64,000 bases of DNA from Dyadobacter sp. CY343 (GTDB lineage Bacteria; Bacteroidota; Bacteroidia; Cytophagales; Spirosomataceae): NCBI RefSeq assembly GCF_021390335.1, contig NZ_JAJUXK010000005.1:1-64000 (forward strand), written 5' to 3'. This document shows, piece by piece, positions 1-10,146 of this stretch; within the stretch, counting starts at the first letter, position 1; each line of letters starts with the position of its first letter. The translations under genes and the position numbers were made by a program. The notes beneath the pieces were generated by a model that saw nothing but the letters and a program-made list of their open reading frames with translations, was not told the DNA's origin and made no database searches.

Positions 1-2
1 GC

Positions 3-200
3 CCGTTTACGCCGCATGCCATGTTACAGGTTGACCACACGCATTTTGAAAAATGGATGGATTTATTTGTCGGGACCATTGATGAACTGTTTGTCGGCGA
101 GAAAGCCCAGGAAGCAAAGTTCAGGGCGCAGAAAATGGCGGAAATGTTTGAACATAAGATCAAGTACTACCAAAGCGATCCATCCCGTGTGATTTTATAA
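3..200 (+). CDS. Group III truncated haemoglobin, C-terminal part (cut by window edge)
   Basis: The open frame enters from the left edge and ends at a TAA, leaving 65 residues. Visible are a 'FEKWMDLFVGTIDELF' segment and a 'KAQEAKFRAQKMAEMF' helix, which match the C-terminal G and H helices of the group III truncated haemoglobin family, usually about 130 residues. Such proteins bind haem and are linked to oxygen or NO chemistry. The haem-ligating half lies outside the window, so activity cannot be judged. Family assignment rests on pattern recognition of this tail only. Confidence 0.65.
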   Translation, partial: PFTPHAMLQVDHTHFEKWMDLFVGTIDELFVGEKAQEAKFRAQKMAEMFEHKIKYYQSDPSRVIL

Positions 201-1223
201 TCTCCGGCTCAAATCAACATCGTATTATTGAAATGCAGGCCCAGGAACGCTGATACCGCAGATCCACAATAGGCGATGATGGCTGTGAGCTTGATCTGCA
301 GAACTATCAAACAGGCAGATGCAGATCTCCTTTGTGTTGCAGTGCAAATTTTTCTATCAAGCCATGTCAAGAGTTAAGGGGTAGCCTTTCGTTACAAGCT
401 CTTTTGGTTTCGTCAGAATAAGCTACTAATTGCCATAACACCGTTAATAGAAGTACTACCTTCATAGATATTGTCTATATTATTTTAACTGTAAATATTC
501 GCTGGTTAAAACGTAATTTGGTTAATATAACCAAAGTTTCCATTCCAGCAATTGTGGGTTGTTTTCCGGTTCAAAAAACAAAAGCTTGACACGTTAAACT
601 GTATTTTGACAGTCTAGCCCGAACATACACAGGAACACATAGGCTATATATTCTCTCAAGCCACTAAGCTACGGCATACAATATTGCTCTCTGATGGCCA
701 GAAATGACGGAATGTGATCTGTAAAAATTTAACCTCGATATACGTTAATTGGTACTTAAGCTGTTTCCGAGTTTTTCAATGCCCATATAACCAAGCTCGT
801 AGAAGTCGGCAGAAAACTCCAGAGCTCGGGTCATCGAAGGATAGTGGTAGGGTAGGCCTCAGTTCTGGGGAAGATCAATGACGGGCACCAAAAGGCGAAG
901 CTGATATCCTAGCGAATCCTGGCCGTGTGACCAGCCCACCAACAAAAAGAAGGCAACAACTAAACATGCGAATTTTTCAAGTCTAATTAGATAAAAATTA
1001 TTTCAACACATTTATAAATAATGATCAGAAATGATCTAATTTGCGCAAAAATAATCAATTAAGCGACGAGTTATCCAAATAGGTAACAGATTGTTGTGAA
1101 GTTCGTGAATGGGTAGTGAAGCCGATTATCCAAGGCTCACGCAGCGGTAGAATTGTTACTTCTGCTCACATTTTCATGATAGTAAGCTTTTTAATCCTTT
1201 GTCTATAAACAGTTAAAATCGAT
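201..1223. other. Gene-free AT-rich kilobase at island boundary
   Basis: No convincing gene is seen on either strand. A short minus-strand stretch near 740-855 reads as a plausible peptide ('ALEFSADFYELGYMG') but is closed by stops on both sides, so it may be the ghost of a lost gene. The stretch separates the haemoglobin gene from the defence island and probably holds one edge of the accessory region. Confidence 0.5.
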
Positions 1224-1796
1224 ATGCAATTTCCTGTAACTGCTGCCTTGTCTGGCCTTGTAAAACACTTCTTGATCATTGACAGTGATGCGGTTCAAAC
1301 CAAGAACTCAGGTTTTTTTCGGATCGAAAGACGGGGAGGGGCTGAAAAGCATAAGAAGTTCTACCTTCAACCGTCTGAGAAACTTGGAGGGGCTCAATTG
1401 AATGAAAACAAGCTAATGGTTGAATGGAAGGAAATGGGCGTGGACTTTCGGAGTATTTCTGAAGGGATTGACACTTCTACCAAAATGGGCCGCCTTTGGT
1501 ATATGCTCAGTTCTGTCTTTGCGGAGAATGAACGTGAAATTCTGATGGAGCGGACTTTGGCTGGTATGGAAGCCGCCCGGGCGCGGGGTAGGGTTGGTGG
1601 TCGTCCAAAAGGGCTAACTAAAAAATCAAAGGAGCTTGCCAGTTTGGCTACCACATTATATTTAAGTAAAAAATATACCACAACGGAAATTTGCAAGCAA
1701 CTAAAAATCGGGAGTAAGACCACGCTCTACAACTATTTGAGGCATGAGGGGCTTGAAATTGAGGGTTGGGCAAGAGTAAAATTCGAAAAAGAGTGA
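1224..1796 (+). pseudogene. Serine recombinase (resolvase) remnant lacking catalytic N-terminus
   Basis: From about residue 60 the product matches the second half of the resolvase/invertase catalytic domain. It shows 'GVDFRSISEGIDTST', 'FAENEREILMERT' and 'AARARGRVGGRPKGL', followed by a helix-turn-helix-like tail ('TTTEICKQLKIGSKTTLYNYL'). The first 60 residues do not resemble a resolvase, and the N-terminal strand with the nucleophilic serine is absent. An intact enzyme would be about 190-210 residues with that serine near residue 10. I read it as a 5'-truncated relic, with genuine homology starting around 1397. It sits at the left edge of the defence island, as recombinase debris often does. 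Confidence 0.7.
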
Positions 1797-1895
1797 CGGT
1801 AAAGATGCTTGCGGACTTGCGGACCAATTTATATGTAGTATTTTAAAAGCTAGTTTAATTGTAAATTGGCTTGGTTATCCCTATTATATTAGTAA

Positions 1896-4800
1896 ATGAT
1901 ATTTAGACCAGAAAAGCCGAAGCAGAGCTTAAATAAGGCATTTTTAAAGCAAAGACCTTTACGAAAGGATATTGATATATTTAAATTCAACTTAATTAGG
2001 CTATTAGGTAAAATTGATGAGATAGAGCGTGAAGAAAACCAAAAGAATCATATACGTGATTTTTTACGAGATACATTTTATAAAGAAAATCATGAAATTA
2101 ATACCAAGGACAGTAAAGATCTTGTCATACACTTAGGAAAAACAAGCAAGGATAACGTTGGAGTCATTATTGAAGCCAAGCGGCCAGGTAATAAAAGTGA
2201 AATGTTTTCCGCGGAAAAATTCAACACAAAATCCCTGCATGAACTTATCTTGTATTATCTGAATGAACGTTACAAAGCCGGAAATAATGAACTTAAGCAG
2301 TTAGTAATTACTAACGTGTACGATTGGTTTATTATAGATGCAAATCATTTTGACCGTGTGATCTACCGTAATGCTAAAATTAAGAGATTGTATGAAACCT
2401 ATCGTGGGGACAAAAAGGATACACCATTTTTCTATGAAGAGGTTAGTAAAATCCTACCTCTTATCGAAAGTGAGATTCCTGTAACGCATTTTGATATCCG
2501 AGAATACAAAAAAGTCTTACTAAATGAAGACAAAAAAGATGATAGGGATCTGATAGCTCTTTTTAAAATATTGTCTCCCCACCACCTTTTAAAACAGCCT
2601 TTTGCCAATGATAGCAATAGTTTAGACAGGTCCTTTTACTCTGAGTTACTCCATATAATTGGTTTGACAGAAGTCAAGGAAAAGGGCAAAAAGATAATTC
2701 AAAGACCCACATTGGAGTGTCGAAATAATGGGTCTCTGCTCGAAAATACCATCAACCAACTTGATAGTCTGGACAAGGTTAATCGTTTAGAAAATCCCGG
2801 CATCTTTGGTTCGAATTATGAAGAGCGACTATTCAACATTGGGCTCGAGCTAGTAATTACCTGGATAAATCGGATATTGTTTTTAAAATTGCTTGAGGCG
2901 CAGTTGATAAGTTACCATAAAGATGATGAGTCTTATGCTTTTTTGAATTTCAAAATGGTTAAAAACTTTGACGATCTTAATCGTCTTTTTTTTTCCGTAC
3001 TGGCTCGCCATCAAGATAACAGAATCGAGGAGGTAAAAACAGTGTTTCGAAAAGTTCCTTATCTAAATAGCTCACTTTTCGAGTTGACTATACTTGAAAA
3101 TCAGTCTGTGGTTGTTAGCAACTTGAGTGATGACCGGTCGCTCCCAATCGTTTCTAGTACCGTTTTAAAAGACAATTTTGGTAGGAAACGAACAGGATAT
3201 TTAAATACTTTGGAATACTTATTTGCTTTTTTAGAATCGTATGATTTCAGTAGTGAGGGTAGTGAAGACATTCAGGAGCAAAACAAAACTCTTATCAATG
3301 CCTCTGTTTTAGGATTGATCTTCGAGAAAATAAATGGCTATAAAGACGGGTCTTTTTTTACTCCTGGGTTCATAACAATGTATATGTGTCGGGAAACTAT
3401 ACAACGAACTGTTATCCATAAAATCAATGAGCGGCTACTAAAAATTGATAGGGTAAAAAATGAACCGCTTCAGAGCTTAGATGACATTTATAATGTTATA
3501 GGTGAACGGATATCTAAAAACGAAGTCAACGAAGTGATTAACAGCATCCGAATTTGTGATCCTGCTGTTGAATCTGGACATTTTCTTGTTTCAGCACTTA
3601 ATGAAATCCTTTTTATTAAGAGCCGACTTAAAGTATTACAGGATAAAGAAGGATTAGTATTGAGAGGTTATCATATCGAAGTTGAAAATGATGAACTGAC
3701 CATTGCTAATGACGAAGGTGATGCATTTGAATATAAACCCCATAATAGAGAAAGTCAGCGTATACAAGAAACACTTTTTCATGAAAAACAGACCATTATT
3801 GAAAATTGTCTTTTTGGTGTAGATGTAAACCCCAATTCGGTTAAAATATGCCGCTTGCGTTTATGGATAGAACTGCTCAAAAATGCGTACTACAAATCGG
3901 ATAGCCAGTTTACTGAATTAGAAACGCTTCCCAATATTGATATTAATATTAAATGCGGTAATAGCCTGATTAGTCGCTTTGCCCTTGACGCCGATTTAGG
4001 ACAAGCACTAAGGAAAAGTAAGTGGTCGATCGAGAACTATAAAGAAGCCGTCCGTACTTACCGAAATGCTCAAAGCAAAGAGGAAAAGCGGGAAATGGAA
4101 AGGTTAATTGAAAACATAAAAGGCAATTTACGTACGGAGATAAGCCGTAGTAGCAAGGAACAAAAGGAATTAATAAAATTTACTAAGGCATTAAATACTA
4201 AGTACTTAGACGATCAGCTCTTTACAATCAGGTTGACCAAGGCACAGCAGAAAGACAAGAAAGCCATAGAACAACAAATAGAGAGATATACATCTCAAAT
4301 TGAAGAAATAAGAAGTAACAAAATTTACGTAAATGCATTTGAATGGCGGTTCGAGTTCCCAGATGTTCTAAATGATGAGGGAGATTTTCTAGGATTTGAT
4401 GCCGTAATTGGTAACCCACCATATGTCCGTCAGGAACAAATTATTGATCAAAAGCCATATTTAAGAAGCAATTATCAAACTTACGCCGGTACAGCGGATT
4501 TGTATGTGTTTTTTGTAGAGCGAGGCTTAAACATATTAAATGATGGGGGGTACTTTTGCTACATACTTCCTAACAAGTGGATGAAAGGTGGTTATGGTGG
4601 GGCTTTAAGAAAATTTGCGGGTAAATTGAAAACGGTCAAAATGATTGATTTTGGTGATTTGCCAGTATTTGATGAAGCAACAACTTACCCGAGTGTGTGG
4701 CTTATGAAAAGGGAATATAGCGAAGTTAATAGTTTGAATGCTGCAATCGTGGATACCTTGGCCTTCCCAAACGGGATTGATTTTTATCTAAGAAATCGCT

Positions 4801-5684
4801 GGTTTAATGTAAGCGCTGAAAGTTTGACAGATGAGAGTTGGAATTTAGTAGACTTCGAATCACAGCAAGTGATAAATAAGATAAAGAGTGTAGGCAAGCC
4901 CTTGGTAAAATATATCAATCAAGATATATATCGAGGAGTTTTAACTGGCCTAAATGACGCTTTTGTTATAGATTTAGAAACTAAGAATAGTCTAATTGCA
5001 GCAGATCCGAAAAGTGAAGAGATAATTAAGCCATTTTTGTCAGGAAGGGATATTAGACGATATTGCAATCCAGTCCACGATAAGTGGTTGCTATTTGTAA
5101 GACGTGGCATTGATAACAATAGATATCCAGCAGTGCAAAAGCATCTCGAAAAATTCCGATCAAGTTTAGAACCAATGCCCAAGAATTGGGTTGGTAATGA
5201 CTGGAAAGGTAGGAAGGAAGGTACATATAAATGGTATGAAATACAAGATGCGGTTGACTATCATGCTGAGTTTGAAAAACCAAAAATATTTTATCAAGAA
5301 ATTGCGTCGTACTCTACGTTTGCATATGATAGTACGGGTCTTTTTTCAAATAACAAGCTTTTTTTTATTACCTGCGATGACTTAGCTCTACTCGGATTCT
5401 TGAACAGTAAACTTGTTTGGTTTTATTTAAAAAATACAGCCAATGTTTTGCGAGGTGCGCTAGCACTGCAGAGTCCGTACATACTAAACTTGCCATTGTC
5501 TGATGCACTAAGGAGAAATGATCGCATTATACGGTTGGTAACTATCATATTGGAGTCTAAGCAAAATTCTCCGTTGAGAGATACATCACTCTTGGAGTCA
5601 GAAATTGATCTCTTTATTTATGCGCTTTATAACCTTTCAGTTGAAGAGATAGAAATTGTAGAGAGAGCGAGCGTTCCATTTTAA
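1896..5684 (+). CDS. Type IIG restriction-modification fusion (Eco57I-like N6-adenine methylase)
   Basis: A 1262-residue single-chain enzyme. The N-terminus has a PD-(D/E)xK-type nuclease signature (Asp75, then Glu93-x-Lys95 in 'GVIIEAKRP'), as in HsdR_N-like domains. The centre carries a class gamma N6-adenine methyltransferase: SAM motif I at 555-563 reads 'DPAVESGHF', and the catalytic motif IV 'NPPYV' starts at Asn840. The C-terminus resembles TaqI/Eco57I-type specificity domains ('PFLSGRDIRRY', then 'FNSKL'-like 'LGFLNSKLVWFYL'). Fusions of this kind cut and methylate in one polypeptide and often need SAM for cleavage. Oddity: the usual second Gly of motif I is Glu559 (GAA), which could weaken SAM binding. 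It stands alone, 185 bp before the Argonaute cluster, and opens the defence island. Confidence 0.85.
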   Translation: MIFRPEKPKQSLNKAFLKQRPLRKDIDIFKFNLIRLLGKIDEIEREENQKNHIRDFLRDTFYKENHEINTKDSKDLVIHLGKTSKDNVGVIIEAKRPGNKSEMFSAEKFNTKSLHELILYYLNERYKAGNNELKQLVITNVYDWFIIDANHFDRVIYRNAKIKRLYETYRGDKKDTPFFYEEVSKILPLIESEIPVTHFDIREYKKVLLNEDKKDDRDLIALFKILSPHHLLKQPFANDSNSLDRSFYSELLHIIGLTEVKEKGKKIIQRPTLECRNNGSLLENTINQLDSLDKVNRLENPGIFGSNYEERLFNIGLELVITWINRILFLKLLEAQLISYHKDDESYAFLNFKMVKNFDDLNRLFFSVLARHQDNRIEEVKTVFRKVPYLNSSLFELTILENQSVVVSNLSDDRSLPIVSSTVLKDNFGRKRTGYLNTLEYLFAFLESYDFSSEGSEDIQEQNKTLINASVLGLIFEKINGYKDGSFFTPGFITMYMCRETIQRTVIHKINERLLKIDRVKNEPLQSLDDIYNVIGERISKNEVNEVINSIRICDPAVESGHFLVSALNEILFIKSRLKVLQDKEGLVLRGYHIEVENDELTIANDEGDAFEYKPHNRESQRIQETLFHEKQTIIENCLFGVDVNPNSVKICRLRLWIELLKNAYYKSDSQFTELETLPNIDINIKCGNSLISRFALDADLGQALRKSKWSIENYKEAVRTYRNAQSKEEKREMERLIENIKGNLRTEISRSSKEQKELIKFTKALNTKYLDDQLFTIRLTKAQQKDKKAIEQQIERYTSQIEEIRSNKIYVNAFEWRFEFPDVLNDEGDFLGFDAVIGNPPYVRQEQIIDQKPYLRSNYQTYAGTADLYVFFVERGLNILNDGGYFCYILPNKWMKGGYGGALRKFAGKLKTVKMIDFGDLPVFDEATTYPSVWLMKREYSEVNSLNAAIVDTLAFPNGIDFYLRNRWFNVSAESLTDESWNLVDFESQQVINKIKSVGKPLVKYINQDIYRGVLTGLNDAFVIDLETKNSLIAADPKSEEIIKPFLSGRDIRRYCNPVHDKWLLFVRRGIDNNRYPAVQKHLEKFRSSLEPMPKNWVGNDWKGRKEGTYKWYEIQDAVDYHAEFEKPKIFYQEIASYSTFAYDSTGLFSNNKLFFITCDDLALLGFLNSKLVWFYLKNTANVLRGALALQSPYILNLPLSDALRRNDRIIRLVTIILESKQNSPLRDTSLLESEIDLFIYALYNLSVEEIEIVERASVPF

Positions 5685-5869
5685 CGAACCATGCATTACC
5701 AGGTTTATGTATCTCCTAGATATGAAGATTATAGATATGCTTGATTAGTACAAAATATTTAAATAAGGCTTGGCATTACAACATATATCTTTACTATTTG
5801 TAGCTTCTTTCTTGTTGATCTTTCACCTAGAGTTATCAAGGTAGTGGATAGATCTAATATACCTAAAAT

Positions 5870-8611
5870 ATGGCTGTCTCGATAAAAAATGCCGCTATCA
5901 TTGCAACACTGTTAAAGGAGACACCCAAACCAGTTTTCTTGCTGGGAGCTGGAGCGTCTGTCACAGCCGGTATCCCTTTGGCTGGTGAAGTTGTGAGTAA
6001 GGCGGCGAAGTGGGCATATGCTCGGGAAAATGGTAAAAATTCTGACGACCCGAGGATTACGCGAAGTGATTGGTATCCCTGGCTTGAACAGACACAAAAT
6101 TGGTTCAGAAAGGATGTTCCTTTGGCCGATTTATTTCCTTATGCGGTGGAGAATCTGCTGAAACCACAAAAGGCCCGAAAGGAGTTTTGGGTAAAAATTC
6201 TAAATCCAGATGTTAGGCCGAGTATAGGATATCTACGGTTGGTAGAGTTGATGCACCTTGGGAAAATAGACACGGTCTTGACCACCAACTTCGATGAATG
6301 TATAAATAAGGCGAGGAACGAAATAAATCGGCCGGCAATGATAGACTATGTCCGCACTTCCCCAGAATATGTTAAAATTACCGCGACTCCCGGTTTTCCT
6401 GTTTCTGTCTTTCTGCATGGCGATGTCAATAATTACTCTGATAAAAACGTAATTGATGAGATAAAGCGCATGGACGATGATCTTGTCGAAGCACTCGTTC
6501 CTTTGCTGAAGGATCATCCTTTGATTGTCGTTGGATATCGTGGTGCAGAGCCTTCTGTTATGGAACATCTTTTACTTGACAACGCTAAGCGGGCAAATCA
6601 ATATAAAAATGGTATTTATTGGTGTTTGCGCCCCGGAGAGCGACCAGAAGATGCGTCTGATTATGTTAAGGCATTGGTTGGTGAGGTAGGTAATAATTTT
6701 GAATTTGTTGAGATTGAAAGCTTTGACAGTTTATTCGATAAAGTTATTTGGTCTCATATTGAGGAAGAAAAAGTTAAAATAGACTATGACCGGAGTATTC
6801 CTTTCAACAACCGACCACAACCTGTTTTAACAAATTTTGATTTAAAAAATGCCAAGATTAATGAAGATGCGGACCTAGATCAGACTCTTTTACGAATAAG
6901 AATTCCTAAGTATTGTGAACGGCTAAATATTGACGTTCCTACTAGAATTGACGATTCTTGGCTTGTCAGTCAATTGTTATTACTTAATCTCCTTCGAAAA
7001 GGAACAGATGGGAACATATACACCACTAATGCAGGGCTTCTTCTGTTTAGTAAAGTTCCACAAAAACAAATTCAGTCTGCCAAAACGATTATTCGATTTT
7101 CTGGGCCAAAAGATTGGCTTTGCAAAACTTTGAGCGATGACTCCATAAATGAGGATTTTATGGAATATGAAGTTTCAGGTAATTTATGGGATCAGCTAAA
7201 CGCAATTAATGATGCATTGATCATGGTTAATCGCCCATTTCGTTTAAAGGAATCAGAGTCAGTAGATGTTACTCCATACGATCCAATTGCTCTAAAAGAA
7301 GTTATTGTTAACTCGTTAGTTCATAGGGATTACGAGTTAGATGCGCCAAATCTCATCGAAGTTCGCCCCAGTATGATTTCCATTAAAAATCCAGGCGGTC
7401 TTACCGAAGAAGTTCGTCATTTTTTTGAAGACGAGGGTATGATCGAAGAAATCAGAAGAGGCAGAAGAGGAATTAAGGGTTATCGCAATCCTGTCTTAGC
7501 TGACTTATTTTATGGTGCAGGGGCAATGGACAAACGAGGATCAGGTTTATTCGATGTTGTAGAACGAGTGCGGCAAAACGGCGGGCGAGTTGACTTTGAG
7601 CCTAATTTAGCGAACACTGATTTTACTGTTGTTTTGGAATGCCGCCCAGAGGCTGTTGACGAAATTACTCGTACAGCTATTCCCTTTACAGTAGTTACAA
7701 CAAAATACTCTTCTAATATCCTGGAGTTTAAACGTCTTCCTGAACTTGTTACTTTCGCTGACACGTCTTACAGAAGTAGAAATGCAATATTTTCTGACTA
7801 CCCAGGTATATTTTTCCCTCCATTTGAACTATATGAAAAGGAATTGTATACCTTAACTAATCTTAATATAGGCTACAATACTCTACGTAACTTAGTAGAT
7901 GTGAAAAGTATAAATTCAATTTCGATTGACGAATATCTTGGCGGTTCTGAAGGGGAAAAACGTTTTGTTCGCTTACTTAACGATAGTCTGAAAAGTCATT
8001 TTCACCGGGTTGGTCTAATCGTAGATATACAAAAAAAGAGGGCATATTTTCCAAAAAAAGAAGATGGGGAACGTATTATCGCTTATCAGGCGAGATTTAA
8101 GAAGGCTAAACGAACTGTTGCTAGGCCACGTTTTTCAGCCAATAAAGAAAAAATAAAGTATTGGGAGCATAAGGCCTTTCATTATTCAATAAGGAATTTT
8201 GCCGATGTGTGGGCGGTAATAATCGAACCGACTTATGTATTTACACTTAATGGCGAAAAGGATTTGTTAGCATCAACGCGTGTTGGATCCTTGGCGACGA
8301 AAAAAATGTCAAGGGATTATAATGCTAGTGTCTTAAATGACCTTACTTTCTGGCTGCGTATGTTGTCAATTGGTGAAACTGATCACTTTACGTTGCGGTC
8401 ATCAAATACAGATGGACTAGGCGATAACATTGTTTTAGCGGCAGATTTTAGTGGTGCACAGATGAACAATTTCGAAAATTATGAAAGTGAAGAGTACGAG
8501 GTAGATGAAGAACAAGACGATAGTGATATCGATTCTGAACTAGCTCATTTAGCAGAAAAGCAGCGACAAGGTATTGTAGAGGATATTGACGAGTGGAACG
8601 ACGAAGTATAA
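5870..8611 (+). CDS. SIR2 - RecG/DHS-like ATPase-fold - APAZ fusion, short Argonaute partner
   Basis: 913 residues in three parts. Residues 20-290 are SIR2-like: 'GAGAS' (26-30), 'TTNFD' with Asn140, and 'LHGD' with His183, the usual NAD-hydrolase residues. Residues about 330-600 look like the HATPase_c_4/RecG-C-terminal (DHS-like) module: Glu477 and Asn481 in 'KEVIVNSLVHRDY', 'NPGG' from 507, and 'RGSGL' around 556-560. The tail, about 640-870, has the APAZ signature ('YWEHKAFHYSIRNF' from 764, then 'WAVIIEPTYVFT'). It ends in an acidic stretch. In known short-Argonaute systems the APAZ protein pairs with pAgo, and guide/target recognition activates an NADase. The pAgo gene starts 18 bp downstream, which supports that pairing. 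The middle module makes it far longer than standard SIR2-APAZ proteins. Confidence 0.8.
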   Translation: MAVSIKNAAIIATLLKETPKPVFLLGAGASVTAGIPLAGEVVSKAAKWAYARENGKNSDDPRITRSDWYPWLEQTQNWFRKDVPLADLFPYAVENLLKPQKARKEFWVKILNPDVRPSIGYLRLVELMHLGKIDTVLTTNFDECINKARNEINRPAMIDYVRTSPEYVKITATPGFPVSVFLHGDVNNYSDKNVIDEIKRMDDDLVEALVPLLKDHPLIVVGYRGAEPSVMEHLLLDNAKRANQYKNGIYWCLRPGERPEDASDYVKALVGEVGNNFEFVEIESFDSLFDKVIWSHIEEEKVKIDYDRSIPFNNRPQPVLTNFDLKNAKINEDADLDQTLLRIRIPKYCERLNIDVPTRIDDSWLVSQLLLLNLLRKGTDGNIYTTNAGLLLFSKVPQKQIQSAKTIIRFSGPKDWLCKTLSDDSINEDFMEYEVSGNLWDQLNAINDALIMVNRPFRLKESESVDVTPYDPIALKEVIVNSLVHRDYELDAPNLIEVRPSMISIKNPGGLTEEVRHFFEDEGMIEEIRRGRRGIKGYRNPVLADLFYGAGAMDKRGSGLFDVVERVRQNGGRVDFEPNLANTDFTVVLECRPEAVDEITRTAIPFTVVTTKYSSNILEFKRLPELVTFADTSYRSRNAIFSDYPGIFFPPFELYEKELYTLTNLNIGYNTLRNLVDVKSINSISIDEYLGGSEGEKRFVRLLNDSLKSHFHRVGLIVDIQKKRAYFPKKEDGERIIAYQARFKKAKRTVARPRFSANKEKIKYWEHKAFHYSIRNFADVWAVIIEPTYVFTLNGEKDLLASTRVGSLATKKMSRDYNASVLNDLTFWLRMLSIGETDHFTLRSSNTDGLGDNIVLAADFSGAQMNNFENYESEEYEVDEEQDDSDIDSELAHLAEKQRQGIVEDIDEWNDEV

Positions 8612-8629
8612 TGTCAAAAAATATCGTAC

Positions 8630-10111
8630 ATGGATATTCAACTTATTGAGATCAAACCAACAGAACTGGAATTTGGAGGAACAGCTGCTTTTCCAGATCC
8701 CAAGAATGGGCTTACTCAAGCCGGGCCGTTTGATATGCGTTTTGGTCCAGCTCAATTAAAAGATGTACGTGTAGGTCTTGTAGGTACTCGTAGCATGACA
8801 ATTAAGGCAGTAGGATGGCTTGAACGTTGTCAAGGAATGATCCCTACAACGATGAAGAATATACAACAGTATCCGGATTTTTTAGGCTTTGAAGCGATCT
8901 TCCGAGCTACTTTAAATACAAATTCGCATTGGACCTATGTCATTCCGGATGAAAATCTTGAAAGTGCGTTAATTATTAAAGAAGATATTACTCGCTTTGA
9001 AACAGTTCTTGATTTGTATGTGCAAGGAATTGATCGGTTGATGACTCTGGAAATAAGCAGACCAAATGTGATTATCTGCTGTTTACCTGAATCAGTTTTG
9101 GAAGCTTGTCATCATGTTGAGAAAAATATAACGAAGGCTCAGAAAGCAAGTTTAAAAAAATTAGTTGCACCGGGTAAACAGTTGTCTTTGTTCGATGAAC
9201 CTATTGAGGATACTGAGGAAGACTTATTATACCGAGATTTTAGAAGAGCCTTGAAAGCCAAAGCAATCTTAGCTAATGTACCCATTCAAATAGGACGTGA
9301 TCGCCTTTTTTTAGATCTAGCTGACAATCAAGATGCTGCAACTCGTGCATGGCATAGCTCTGTGGCTTTATACTATAAGGCAGGAGGCATCCCTTGGCGC
9401 TTACGAAGCGATGAACTTGAAACCTGCTTTGTTGGTATTACATTTCATCACTTAAAAACAAATATTAGACAAGTTGTTAAGTCTTGTATTGCTCAGGGCT
9501 TTTCCTCTGATGGGGAAGGTTTTGCGCTACGGGGTGGAGATGTTCCCTATAACCCACGCTTCAACAAAACTGTTCACCTATCTCAGCAGCAAGCTTTTGA
9601 ATTAGGAAATTCAATTATTGAAGAATATGCCTTCAGGACAGGCGTGCCACCACAACGTATTGTTCTTCATAAGACATCTTTGTTTAATCAGGAGGAAGAG
9701 ATGGGTTTTCGTTCTGCATTTAGTAGTATTCCAATTGTTGAGTTAATTAATCTGCAGCCAACAACTTTCCGGTTGGTTAAGCATGGGAAGTATCCTGTTG
9801 ATCGAGGAACGCTTTGCGTCGTGAACGGATCGAGCTATTTTTTGTTTAATACAGGATTCATTCAGGAATTGGGAACCTATCCAGGTGCGCATATTCCGAG
9901 ACCGATAGAAATTCGGAGCAATGAACCTTTTGATGCTGTAAAAGCTGCTGAGGACATTTTGGCACTTGCCCGTATGAATTGGAACACATCTAGTATCACC
10001 GGAGGGAACCCAGTTACCTTATTTTTTTCTAGACAGGTAGGAGGAATTATGGCCGAGTTGAGTGTAAAGAAAGAAGTAAAAATGCCGACGTCTTTCCGTT
10101 TTTATATCTGA
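8630..10111 (+). CDS. Short prokaryotic Argonaute (MID-PIWI, catalytically inactive)
   Basis: 493 residues. The PIWI half shows the Argonaute pattern: 'LYYKAGGIPWRL' with Lys250, 'CFVGITF' (265-272), 'RIVLHKTSLF' around His347, 'RLVKHGKYPVDRGT' and 'TYPGAHIPRPIEI'. The MID-like part includes 'NVIICCLPESVLEACH'. Positions that are catalytic Asp in slicing Argonautes are replaced (Thr271 in 'GITF'; 'HKTS' instead of an RDG-type motif), so no slicer activity is expected. That is normal for short pAgos, which act as guide-directed sensors. The ATG lies 18 bp after the SIR2-APAZ stop and the TIR gene begins 35 bp after it. The N and PAZ domains are absent, as the length implies. Confidence 0.85.
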   Translation: MDIQLIEIKPTELEFGGTAAFPDPKNGLTQAGPFDMRFGPAQLKDVRVGLVGTRSMTIKAVGWLERCQGMIPTTMKNIQQYPDFLGFEAIFRATLNTNSHWTYVIPDENLESALIIKEDITRFETVLDLYVQGIDRLMTLEISRPNVIICCLPESVLEACHHVEKNITKAQKASLKKLVAPGKQLSLFDEPIEDTEEDLLYRDFRRALKAKAILANVPIQIGRDRLFLDLADNQDAATRAWHSSVALYYKAGGIPWRLRSDELETCFVGITFHHLKTNIRQVVKSCIAQGFSSDGEGFALRGGDVPYNPRFNKTVHLSQQQAFELGNSIIEEYAFRTGVPPQRIVLHKTSLFNQEEEMGFRSAFSSIPIVELINLQPTTFRLVKHGKYPVDRGTLCVVNGSSYFLFNTGFIQELGTYPGAHIPRPIEIRSNEPFDAVKAAEDILALARMNWNTSSITGGNPVTLFFSRQVGGIMAELSVKKEVKMPTSFRFYI

Positions 10112-10146
10112 AGGCTTCAAAAGTTATTTGTTTTAAAAGGGATTAA

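Noticed and set aside
5870..8611. Reading the SIR2 protein as a plain RecG-type helicase or Schlafen protein
   Set aside because: The N-terminal SIR2 motifs, C-terminal APAZ pattern and adjacent pAgo explain the chain better; no helicase Walker motifs are visible.
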